In this document: positions 1 to 20,761 of the stretch, piece after piece
Numbering within the stretch: the stretch's first letter is position 1
Layout: each line of letters starts with the position of its first letter
NCBI RefSeq assembly: GCF_043641665.1
Contig: NC_092186.1
Span: 18,273,001 to 18,337,000 of the forward strand
DNA length: 64,000 bases
Reading direction: 5' to 3'
DNA from: Enoplosus armatus
Taxonomy: Eukaryota; Chordata; Actinopteri; Centrarchiformes; Enoplosidae
Notes under the pieces: generated by a model
What the model was told of the DNA's origin: nothing
The model's input: only the letters and a program-made list of their open reading frames with translations
Databases searched by the model: none
Program-made: the position numbers and the translations under genes

Positions 1-2683
1 GATGTGGAAGGCTCGGATTACGAACAGAAGATGTGTCGTGGTTTCTTCTTCAAGGTAGGCTGTTGATTCAAACTGCCATCACATAACACAAAGAATAATA
101 TTTCGTAGCACTTTTTCATAATAAATTAAAAGTGGATTTGCAATGCGTAAAGTAAATGTACCACTTAATGTTATCTTTAAGATAAGATTTACTTAATTTG
201 TCCCCAATGGGAAATTTGGAGTCAATAAGTAAACAGCACAGAATAACAACACAGGCAATAAGATCATCAGAAAATATAACAACAAAGAACCAGCAGCATA
301 AATCTCAAAAACCAGCAGCAGACCAGAGTCGCAACCATGTAGTGCCAATGGAAGCCTTAAAATGCAGTGGCACGTTTCTTGAAAAATAGGCAATTACATT
401 TGAACCTGGGGCAGCCATGTTTGTTCCTAACATGAGATGATGAATGGTTCAGGAAATATGCCCACTGAGAACAGTGTCATCTTCCCATTTATGGGTTGTA
501 AGATAGCTTTTCTAGCTGCAGTCTGGGCTTTGATGTAGGTCATAAAACTGGGGCTGTTGTGAATAATTCAAGCACAGCTGTGGAAATGTGGGGTTGGAGA
601 AGGGTTGAATAGATTGTGAGGGTAGATGCTGAGGGATGAGCGAAGGATGTTCACATGAAATAAAACTCTAGATGAACCCAAATTTGTACTGAAAGCAACT
701 GAATTCAAATTGAATTTGTTATTGTAAAGGTGTTATAAAAGCATAGTTTTACAATACAACACATTCAGAGTGTGTATAAGGTCTGATATGACAAACCATG
801 TTTCCAGTAGTCTCCTGCTCTCTTGCTATAGTCAAGGTTTCATGCAAACTATCTTAACTGCAGTGTGATATTGCCACAAATATCCATTAAATAGAAATTT
901 GTTTAAGGTTTCTTGTAGTCCCATAATACAAAGAATATGGGATGAAAAATAAATTGCATAATAAAGGTGTCTCGAAAGAAAACCTCTACTCTGTTACCTC
1001 TGCCAGCCTTTTTACTGTCTCATTTTATCACACAAAGGAGAGTCGACCTTTCACAACAACTCAGGTTTTGGATTATCTCATTATATCAGATTGGATGAAT
1101 GAAAAGATTTAAGGAATATCAGACTATAATAACACTCAGCTCTGCCTCTTGATCTGTGTCACAACCATAGAAGGTCAGTTTTGCTCAATGAACAGCAGCT
1201 ACAAAACATTCAACAGTGAATAATATTCACAAAATGTTCTGCTTAGAACCTACTTTACCTCTAACAGTGTGAGGGGACTGACTTTGTTTCCTTCCTGACT
1301 CAGGCGGATGGGAAGGCTGATGAGAGCATGGCTCAGAAGAGGGCTGCACTGTTGGAGAAAAGGCTGAGGAGGGAGAAGGAGAGTCAGCAGAGGAAGATGC
1401 AGCTGGAGGCTGAGCTGGAGCAGAAAAAGGAGGATGCTCGGTATGTTGACACATCTGGAAAATAAGTCTATACACATTTTCAGAGCATACAAGTATAGGA
1501 ATGCAATGTTGTATGGTCTTTTCTTTATTCTGGTAAAAGTGCATTTATTTATGCAGATTGTTATTAAATGGTTGTATTTTTGTCATTTTCTTGATATGGT
1601 AACTTTATATTTTGTGGTTTAGACAGTTTAGTCTTTTCCCTCTTTTCTATTTCCAGTTTCTTTTTTTCTTTTTGTTAAAGTTCGATCACTCCACTACTGT
1701 CTTGAAAATTATTATCATGTTAATTTGCATCAGAAAGTAAAGAAAGTGTGACCTCAGTGCGATATGTTGTCATCTTTTTTTCTAAAAACGTAAGATTTAA
1801 ATTTACAATTTGGTAATTACTTGTTTTATATATTTTGTGCAGTGTTAATCACCTATATTGAACAGAAAACTCTTACAGTTTTTCTCTGTTTTGCCTGTTC
1901 AGACTGAAAGCAGAGGAGGAGCGCACCAGGAAGGAGGAAGACAAGGCCAGGAGGGAGTTCATCAAGCAGGAGTATCTCAGGCGGAAGCAGCTAAAGCTGA
2001 TGGAGGACATGGACACCGTCATTAAACCTCGGCCAGTCGGTGGGGCCAAGCAGAGGCGGGGCCGCCCCAAGTCCATCCATCGTGACAGCATGGATTCCCC
2101 CAAAACCCCTGTCAGAGCTGCCACAGGTAACCATGGAGATGACCCCTCCTCAGAGAGGTCAAGGTCATCCCATCTGTTGAATCTGTGACCTGCTGTCACT
2201 TTGCTTTGTGCCACAAGAATGTCTTACACACATTTTATCACATTCCTGACATCTCCTCAAATAAGTTATTATTTTTTTATATAATAAAATACAAAAATAT
2301 TTATATAATTCGGTTAATTTAAGCTCATTGATATTGGCATTGATATTACATTACATAAATGTATATATTCATGGACTTACCGATATTATATCTAACAAGA
2401 AATAATAACAAGCAGCAATATTTTTGTATCTAATGTCTAACAAGTCCAAAATAATACAGTAGAACCTGAAATTGAACATGATTTACTGAAGAAGCAATGC
2501 AATACTAGTGTGTGTTGTTTTGAAGTAATTAAGCATCATATAATGTGTATTTATGCATGTATCATAGGGTGTGTCCTCATGGATTTTGTGTGTATTACTG
2601 GTTGTGAGAGTTCATTTTAGTCCTAACACTGAGGCTGCATTGCTTTGTGACAGGGCTGGCACAAAACACAGTGGACAGCAGGG

Positions 2684-2714
<31 letters not shown>

Positions 2715-4717
2715 CATGGTGTAACTGTGTGGTGCTGTGCCACATCTCGTCTCACATCCAGGTTCACGCCAACGTGTTTTTTCAGTCTCCAGCTTGTCCC
2801 TCGCTTCCCTCAACCAGGGAGACAGCGACAGTGTTCACTCTGAGAAGAGAGCGCCAAGGTGAGATGTTTTTACAAGTCTATAACTGCCGGTGTATCATGT
2901 CATGTGAAATGCAATAAAAAGGGTGGGATTTTTCACAAGATGTCATACTTTCGGATACATAACTCTTGATTAATTAAGGAATAAAGCTGTCGGATATGTT
3001 TAGTAAAACATGACGAGTGTGAAAACCTCTGTGCAGTTTGTTGTTTGCTGTATGATCAAAGATAGGAATCAAAAAATCTGAAACAAGTCCTAAAACAGAA
3101 GAAAACACCCTGCATTTTAACCTGGTTCACTTGCTTTAAGATTTACAATTACTAAGCTACTGTATATGAGCATTAAAGCCATGCATAATAAACAGAGTAA
3201 ATGCACACTGAATTACACAGGGCAGAAAATTGCAATGCTCTTGAATTCTCGAGCTTGTTGTACTTCTGGCCACACAGGTTCCCGGAAACATTTCATGTGA
3301 AACCTAAAAAATAAAAACGTTGACTTTGGAGTGAATGTTTAACATAAGTTTTTAACTCTTCAATGTGTGCAAGAATGGTGATATTTTCTGATCTTTGTTG
3401 TTCTTTTGCTCTCCAAACTAACTCCAGTTGTCAGGTCTAACATTTCTTCTGTATTCTTCTATCTTCTTTCTTTTAATACTTTCTTTCCTGCTGTTTCACA
3501 TCTGTCAGAAGTACTAGTTTAGCCTCTGGCAGTCTCTTCTACTTTCTGAGCTCTCCTAAACTGAGAAGGAGAAGGTTAGTTTCTTCTTGGCAGTTAAACC
3601 TTAAGGCGCTTCATGCTGTCCCAAGCCCAATCCTGCACTGAAACCCTGTTCCCACACTGGGTTTTATTATGGATTGATCGAGCAGTTATGGGAAAGGCAA
3701 CACATTTCCTTGATCAACTTCAAAGCACTATTCTAATGCTATGCTTTTAGCAGCATCTCCACTACAAAACAATCGCTTCTCTCTTTCCACTTACCTCTCT
3801 GCTGTGCCCTCCTCACCAATTTACACTCCTGCTCTGGCTTTTTCACACCTGATAAAAACATCAAAGTGAATTGTTTAGTTTTGTTCACAGACCAGTTTTG
3901 TAGAACACACCCTGCATAAAACATCCATTTTATCAAGTCATTTAACATTCATTTAATATCATTTTTTCTTGAAACGTGAGAATATATATTTAATCCAAAT
4001 TTGACTTTTATTTGTAAGATTAGGCCATTTTGAGAAGTTAAAGAAAGCTCAAGATGACTTGCTAAGGTGGGCAGTTTACGTTCACAAGAAAAAGCACTAC
4101 AAGCACGTTTCAGCTAAGTTTAAGGCTTCAGTTGCTCATTGATTTTCACATAATTACAGAGGCCGAATAGTGTATTTTATAAATGCATTACAATCCCAAT
4201 GGAATAAGTGGTATTCACTCTGTATATTTGGAAATCACTTGTTTAAGAGAGTGTAGAGGGGACACATAATGTAGTTGCAGTCCAGAAAAATAGCAAGTAA
4301 GTACCAAGTGCTGCACTGTAATTAATTGACCCCTTTTATTGACCTTAAACGCGCCAGACTGCTTCACATCACTGCACTCACTGCCTGTGCATGCAAGCTT
4401 TGCTTCTTTACTAGTTACTGTAAGGATGTACAACAGACACCCAAAGCAAGACACTAAAGTAGTACACACAGTTACACACAGTTACACACAGTAAAGGATA
4501 AATCTATACAAACGTGATGTAGACAGGGTGGGAAAATGACGCCATCCTAATACCGCCGCTTTGTAATGGCTGGAAGGATTCATTTTTGGAGACGGCACTG
4601 TATTTCTGTATCTAGTTGCTTTGTATAATAGTACAGTAGTTTCCTGCCCTGCCTACAGTGTAATTTGCTGAGTGTTGTGAAGCAGCACCCATGCAGAAAG
4701 GTGATCTAATACTCTGC

Positions 4718-4756
<39 letters not shown>

Positions 4757-6336
4757 CTAGGCCAGATTCTGCAGATGGCTTCCTGTCCCCGAGTCGCTCG
4801 AGCAGCAGGAATGGAGAAAAGGACTGGGAATGTGGATCCACAACCTCCTCTGTTACATCTAACACAGAGTACACTGGTACGACACACATCTGTAGCGTTC
4901 AATGCAAATGATAAAACTAGCTGTCAATTTCTACAGCTACATTTGTAGTTTAGCCTAAATATTTTAGAGAATAAACAGGAGCTAATGTTGTGGAATAACA
5001 TCATAAACCTAGATATCAATTTCTGAAGTGTTTAATTTAGACATTCTGGGTACTTGTTTGTATCCAGTGCAGCTAATATTCTAATACGGTGTTTTTATCT
5101 TTTTAATACTGTAATTTTTATCCAAAGTTAAGTCATCCTCTTGTCTCACTGCCTTTGGAAGGCTGTCCCACCTCAGTGGATTTAAAATGTGAATCAAATA
5201 TATCAGCTGTGTGAACAACTGTTAGTAATCTAAATGCTGCATTCATAGCTCACATTCCTTTGTCAGTCTACCCACTAACACATAGATATGCTACCAGTGG
5301 AAATCTTCATACATGATTTATCAAAAGAGAGAGTAAAAATAGGGCGGGAAGTCTTTTCTTTGACATAACTGGAGGAGTTGCCATGACAACAGTCTCATCC
5401 TGATGTTCCCTCCTCTGTTCTCATTCAGGACCAAAGCTATACAAGGAGCCCAGTGCCAAATCTAACAAGCACATCATCCAGAACGCTCTGGCCCACTGCT
5501 GCCTCGCAGGCAAAGTTAATGAGGGGCCAAAGAACAAGATCCTGGAGGTAACAGCATGGAGCTTTTACGACATTGTTTTATACACTTGCAGGGGACGGGG
5601 TGTCCTGGTGGCTCTATTGATGACCTGCCTCCAACATTGTGGATTAAAAGCTGACATTGGACCTTTGTCTCTCTTCCTGTTTTATCGTCTGTCTTTACTG
5701 GGATGAAATAAAGGCACATATTAATTAATGAGTTAATGAGTTTGCATTAACCGGGGAACAGGAGTAATTTAAGGCCTGGTTCTCAGTCATTGAAGTAAAT
5801 AAAAGGGGTTTGAGGGATTTAATTTCAAAACCCTTCCATCACAGTCATTTATAATATTATTCTAAGAGAATTGTATGCTTTGGCATAAGAAGGACAGACA
5901 CACTTTTAAATAGCTAAACTTGTGCTTGAGCAAGTCCAAAGAATGAGTCAAATAGAAGCAAAAACTTTTCCTTTAGCATACACGATCTTCATACTGTATC
6001 TAATGAGTGTTTCTCCTCTGACCTTAACAGCAAATGGAGAAATCAGAGGCCAACAACTTCCTGGTTTTGTTCCGAGATGCTGGCTGCCAGTTCCGCTCTC
6101 TTTACACTTACTGCCCCGAGACGGAGGAGATCAACAAGCTGACAGGCATCGGCCCCAAGAGCATCACACGCAAGATGATCGACGGCCTCTACAAGTACAA
6201 CTCAGACAAGAAGCAGTTCAGCCAGATACCAGCCAAGACCATGTCGGCCAGCGTGGACGCGGTGACGATCCACAGCCATCTCTGGCAAACCAAGAAGCCA
6301 GCCACCCCTAAAAAAGTAGTGCCTGCCCAGTCCTAA
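1..6336 (+). CDS. camsap2: CAMSAP2-like microtubule minus-end-binding protein, C-terminal part (5' end outside window)
   Basis: Exons joined in frame: 1-54, 1304-1440, 1903-2126, 2786-2858, 4761-4876, 5429-5547, 6031-6336 (stop TAA at 6334). They give 342 codons of a protein whose N-terminal CH domain and most coiled coils lie upstream of the window. Exons 2-3 encode a charged K/E/R-rich coiled coil ending in LKLMEDMDTVIKPRP, a CAMSAP hallmark. A Ser-rich linker follows (SSLSLASLNQGDSDSVHS). The last two exons hold the CKK domain (GPKLYKEPSAKSNKHIIQ, then FRDAGCQFRSLYTYCPETEE, KYNSDKKQFSQIPAKT, and the tail HLWQTKKPATPKK). The CKK domain is known to bind growing-free microtubule minus ends at the inter-protofilament groove and stabilise non-centrosomal arrays. 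Residues such as YCPETEEINKLTGIGPKSIT and HSHLWQTK fit CAMSAP2 better than CAMSAP1 or CAMSAP3 as I recall them. Teleosts have a and b copies; I cannot tell which this is. Confidence 0.95.
2684..2714. repeat. (GTT)n trinucleotide microsatellite
   Basis: About ten GTT units in an intron of the CAMSAP2-like gene, roughly 70 bp upstream of the exon at 2786. Confidence 0.9.
4725..4754. repeat. (TG)15 tract abutting a 3' splice site
   Basis: Fifteen TG units followed directly by TTCTAG and the exon at 4761. The repeat itself occupies the polypyrimidine-tract position. Confidence 0.95.
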
Positions 6337-7480
6337 TGGAACTTGATACCGCGAACGTCATCATTTTCCCCCTCAAATGGAACATACCCATTTCAATTTG
6401 CACTTCACTGTACATATCCATGAAGATTCAAGCACCTGCAATGCCAGTTAGATGAATGCATATTTGTCTTTTTTTATGTTTGTTCGTTTTTTCCTCTCAT
6501 TGCATTCCTGTCCTTGTTTTTCCTACTTACTCTGGACTGGACATGATAGGACTCAAAGATTATGAACAACTGGAATGTATGCCACATGTATGTTGAAGAA
6601 AGATGTAAATGCTTATCACTTCTGTGTTTTTAGAGACTGTCATGTTCGAGTTAGTTTTCGAAGGCAATGTGTGAGTGTTGTTTCCTATGTGCCAAACGTC
6701 AAAAAAAAAAGAGACAGTATGAATGCTAGGACATTTTATTGGGTACACTGAAGCACTGAATGTTTTTAATTCATGTACAGATTGATTTGTGTTTGCATTA
6801 TCCTGTTAATGTGTGGCCTTATGCTCGTTTTGTTTTAGCGTGTGAGTGCAATGAGGTGATTGTAAAACAACATATACAGATGGGTTTTTTTCTTTTTGTA
6901 TTTGGAAGAACACTTTTTTTCTTCATCTCTGTGGGTAAAACAGTTTGTATATTAAGGTACGTAAAACTACAAAGGGCCAAAAAAACTAATTGCATACAGC
7001 TAGTGTTAGCCACACAGTACATGTGTGTTCAGCTCAACAAAGCCAAGCGGTTTCAGCTTTTTCAGAACCCTTTTTGAGAAAGTGATTTTAAAGAATGCAG
7101 GACGTTACTCTAGATCACTGGTTCTCAACCTGTGGGTCAGGACACCTGCAGACGATTTGAGCTGTAATGTATGACGTGTGAAAAAATATATTTCTAATAT
7201 ACAAACATGCCGTCATGTTTGTAATTGTTGTGTCAAATTCCCTTTTGTCGCAATATACAGAGGTAGTTGCAACTTCAAGACGTGTTCCAATAATTAAGTC
7301 AAATTGATGAAAGTTGTTGACAGTGAAAATAAAAATCATCCCCTCGGGGTCGAAGTGAACCCTCTGGTTTGTTTACACTTTGATTTTACATGGAGGCATT
7401 GCTTCAGCAGGTTGAGAACCAGTGTTGTAGATCACTTTGCTGCTGGTTCACAGTAGATTTGTGAACAAATAAACAGCTCA
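6337..7480 (+). other. camsap2: 3' untranslated region of the CAMSAP2-like gene
   Basis: AT-rich sequence after the TAA stop. Poly(A) signals AATAAA occur at 7328-7333, inside the MITE annotated separately, and at 7468-7473. The real cleavage site could be earlier or later; only position and signals support the extent. Confidence 0.55.
7116..7424. mobile_element. hAT (Charlie-like) MITE
   Basis: The element has perfect 17-bp terminal inverted repeats, CACTGGTTCTCAACCTG at 7116 and its reverse complement ending at 7424. The TGGTTCTCAACC core is typical of hAT-Charlie ends. The flanking 8-mers, CTCTAGAT (7108-7115) and TTGTAGAT (7425-7432), match at 6 of 8 positions and fit an aged 8-bp target-site duplication. 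There is no transposase ORF inside, so it is non-autonomous. It lies in the presumed 3'UTR of the CAMSAP gene. Confidence 0.85.
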
Positions 7481-9650
7481 GTATTATTTTCTTTTGATTT
7501 AGAAATGCTGCCTACTGCACCGATGTAGGTCTTTGCAGTATATTAATATAATGCTTACACTCTCACCCACTGGTATCAGGAATCTGACTGAACAAGTCAT
7601 AATGACACCTAAGAAGTATTCCTCTTTATATCAATATCAGGATTTCACATTAAATTGTTGTACTAGTACTTTCCTGAGAGTATTAAATTCTTCAGATTCA
7701 CACCGGGCTTACTCATCTTAACAGTCTGCACTTATGATACTCTAAGGCACTTCTGGTAAAAGCATACACCAAACATGAAATGTAGTGAACATAGTGCATA
7801 TACAAAGTTTAGATTAGTTAAAAAATCAATTGCTCTGTTATTTAAGGAAATACATTAAAATGGCCACGCTGTTGCTATGGTTGTGTCATTTTCAACACAT
7901 CTGTGCATCTGTGCTCTTACGTGACACAAATGTGTGTTGACCCAAACTAAGATTACATTATAAGAGTATGTATTAGCAGCATATTTGTCTGTTGCCAATA
8001 GATGTAACATGTCACACAGTCATTTTGTTCATTCAGATTTATATTCTTTTTTTTTTTCTATTATTAGGAGAATGAATTTCACAAAATAATGCAAGGCAGG
8101 ATAGGGCAGATCCGTGTTGCTGCATACGGGTAGAGACTCGCCACAGAGTTTCATTGGTGTCAGTGTCGCGTTCCTTTTGCCACCGAATGTCAAATCAACA
8201 TCATTTGCAGGAAGGATTTCCAACAAAAACAACATCTGCGAACATGGTGCGTTGTTTTCAACTGGGGGGATATTTATGACCAAACGAGAGCATGTACATG
8301 TCTTTGAAAATGTAATCGAGTATGACAGAGTGAAGAAATGTTTCTCTGCTGTTTATTGGAAGGATTTGCCCACTGAAGCTCTGTCCACCTGCTTTTGGCT
8401 GCTTAAGGCCAAGGTAAATGATTATTTAAACTATAATGATATTGTACAGTGTGTTTATGTGAGCTCATACCTATTCACTGATGACTTTGATTTGTTCGTC
8501 AGACGCTGTGCTGTCATTCAACATATTGCTGAACATGTAGTTTCATTTTTGTTGTTTTCTTTTTTCTTTTTTGCATTTAATAAAACTAAGCATGGCCTCA
8601 GCATTTATATGGTGTTCATTATAAAACAAAATGTCTATTTTAAAGGAGGAAAGGGTATCAATCAATCTGGTCAATCTCCAGAAAAGTCAGGAGGGTTTTA
8701 GTTTTACAGTAGACCTTTTATAGAGACAATATATCAGAGCTTTTGTGTGAGGCAATAGTATCAAATTCAAGGCATTTTGTTGTTAAAGCTCAGTCTTATC
8801 CTGATTGGGCTGGAAAATTATACTTTTGGCAAATAAATCTCTTAAGAGTAATCAGGCTTACAATGCATTTTTGAGTATCATCCCCATACAAATTGAAAAA
8901 AATGGCTATATCCTGAGGAAAGAGGAGGCCTTGGGGTACGCCCTAGCAGAGTTTGAGCAGGAGATGAAGCTACCCTATGTGGAGATATAACTGGTCAAAA
9001 AGTTACATTTTAAAGCTATTAATGGCCAAGCCAGATATTCCAAGGTATAGTAGTTCTTTAATACGATCAAAAGCTCATCACTTTCAATTACCAAATTATT
9101 GTGGAGTGTGGAGTACAGTGAAGTATGAATCCACTCAAACTCAGTATGTAGTTGAACCAGCAAGGCTGCATTTCCAATCAGCCAAAGCTAGCAACTGACC
9201 CAGGGCCCCAGACCCTCAGAGCCCCAAAAGCCCCAGGTTCTCTGGAGGTCAAATGGTTGCACAGATTTTGATTATTGCAGAATTGTTAAGGAATTTGTAC
9301 CACAAACACACAACATGCAACAAAGAAGTAAGAGGGTCTTGTGGCCCTGTTTTGCATAGGGGTTGAGACCGTTTGGGGTGGTTTTTCATGATTTTGATTT
9401 TTGACTGACCAGAATTCAGAGTTTAACATGGGATATCAACCATTAGCTATATGCTAACATTCAGGCTAAACGCTGCACGATGTACTAGCATAACTACCTT
9501 TATATTTTTGCCAAATCCATTGATAATGTAGTCAGATGTCTGAAGAGAAAACAGAATACACTCGTTATTAGTATGTTTCCATTAATGTTTTACTGACATT
9601 TTGTGACATTCAGTTGGTTTTTAATTCCCCTCTTCCTCAGTTGAAAGTTG
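7481..9650. other. Intergenic region between the CAMSAP2-like gene and wdr47
   Basis: AT-rich, about 2.2 kb between two genes on the same strand. The only notable content is an open frame at 8114-8701 (plus) overlapped by a shorter open frame on the minus strand (8029-8283). Neither is recognised. No tRNA or clear repeat was seen. Confidence 0.6.
8114..8701 (+). other. Unrecognised 195-codon open reading frame
   Basis: This is the longest open frame in the non-genic part of the window. The first ~100 codons look protein-like (for example EHVHVFENVIEYDRVKKC and YWKDLPTEALSTCFWLLKAK) and end at a plausible donor, AAG|GTAAAT, at 8412. After that the frame is AT-rich and Phe-rich like random intronic sequence. 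It could be an exon of an unknown gene, a decayed transposon or pseudogene fragment, or chance. I recognise no domain. Confidence 0.2.
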
Positions 9651-9917
9651 TTGTTTTTTTTTATCGCTGCCGGTTGTAGGTGTGACCACCGGGCGTCATC
9701 GCTGCAGTTGATTGGTGGTTTGCGGCTGCGTCCGCATGGCAACCGCGAGCTGTGTACAAGAAAGAAGACACAAGTGACCCTTTCTGGAGACGCTGGCTGG
9801 TATTTCAACATCCACGACACCGTCACTGCGCTCTTCTTCGTAGATACTGTCACATTTGGACACTGCGGACGGATCGGAGCGTCTTTAATGCGGCGTGTTG
9901 TTGGCGCAGACTGACAG
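9650..9917 (+). promoter_or_regulatory. wdr47: wdr47 promoter and probable non-coding first exon
   Basis: From about 9660 the sequence becomes CpG-rich (GGGCGTCATCG, GCGGCTGCGTCCGC, GACGGATCGGAGCGTC) against an AT-rich background, as expected of a CpG-island promoter. A good donor, CTGACAG|GTGAGG, ends a putative 5'UTR exon at 9917. The start codon lies 1.3 kb downstream in the next exon (acceptor TTCCAG, exon from 11215). No TATA box was found; the exact start site cannot be read from sequence. Confidence 0.6.
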
Positions 9918-11160
9918 GTGAGGAGTTGGCACGGATTCACGGTGGCGCGTTAGCCTGTTACCACCGGTGTAGTGTTGCACGATAGCCTGCACGTTAGAGG
10001 GAAAACGAGTGACATTGTTTGCTTCTGTTGTTCTGCGTACTAGTCCGCTCGTCGGCTGCGTGCCTGTGTGTGTGTGTGAGAGAGTGTGCGCTATGTGCTG
10101 CCATGCTCAAGTAAACAAGGTGTGTCTGAGCGCAGATAAAGTGCTGAGGCTGTCCGGTTTGGGCCGCAGACCTGCTGTCACATCCAGGACCTGGAGCTGG
10201 ATGTGGTTGCTGTGTGCAGGGAGGCACAGGGCGGTGTCACCGGCTGCTCTGCCTCAGCACAGACACCCGGAGGCATCACTGCTCTCTCAGCCTCTTGCTG
10301 CACTTACATACACAGGGCGACTGGATCATGCGAAATGAAAGACCCCTTTACGTCTTGCTATAGCTGCCTATGTGGTGCTGCTGTGATTAACCATTTACAG
10401 CCCGACCTTAAAGAACTGCATCCTAAGATAGTTCTCATGACGATCGTAGGAAATGTATCCACCCTATATGAATATTATTGTGCAATAAGGTCATTTTTAA
10501 ATGTTTACTATGGAATAGACTCTGCAAGTACCCATAACAGTGTTAGGGGTGCTGCAGCACCATATCAGATCACTTAAAGGAGTTGAAATAAACTCACTTT
10601 AAAATAACTCTTTAGAAGCACAGGCACACCAGAAGCTCCTGTAGGAATATATTGTAATTGCTCCTTAGTGTGTAAACCAGTAGGCGTCTCAGTGTGGAAT
10701 AGAAGCGTGCATGAGTGTTAACATCATTAACATTGATCTTAAACTGTTAAGCTGTCTGGGCACAATCTCCTCTTGTTTCACACACATCTACTCAATGACA
10801 GATAATGCTGTATTATTAAGTGCTGTATATAAATAAAATTAACTATATATTATTCTTTGGTCAGCAAATAACTTATCTACCATGTCTCTTATATCCTATA
10901 AGAAGCTTAAGTTATTACCTTTTACACAATGTGTCAGCAGAACATCTCAAAAAACAGCTTGCATGTTGATAATGATTTCTGCAATTTGAAAACTGTCTTT
11001 AAGCAAGAACTATGACAGTCACACTGAGACGAAATACTGATGAAATCTTTGTTGGTTCAACAAATCAGTGTAATCTTTTTTGGGTACAACATCAAGTAAT
11101 TTAATTAAATTGTGGATATGTACGGTCATATTATAATGAAACTCTGAATTGAGGTTATGA

Positions 11161-20584
<9,424 letters not shown>

Positions 20585-20706
20585 GCTCTTCACAGAGAAA
20601 CACTGGTTAACAGCAGCAGCAGCAGCAGCAGAAAGCACAAGAGCACAGTGTGCACATACATCCCAGCATGGGATCTCTAACTGCTGCAGGGTGTGTGTGT
20701 GTGTGT

Positions 20707-20761
<55 letters not shown>

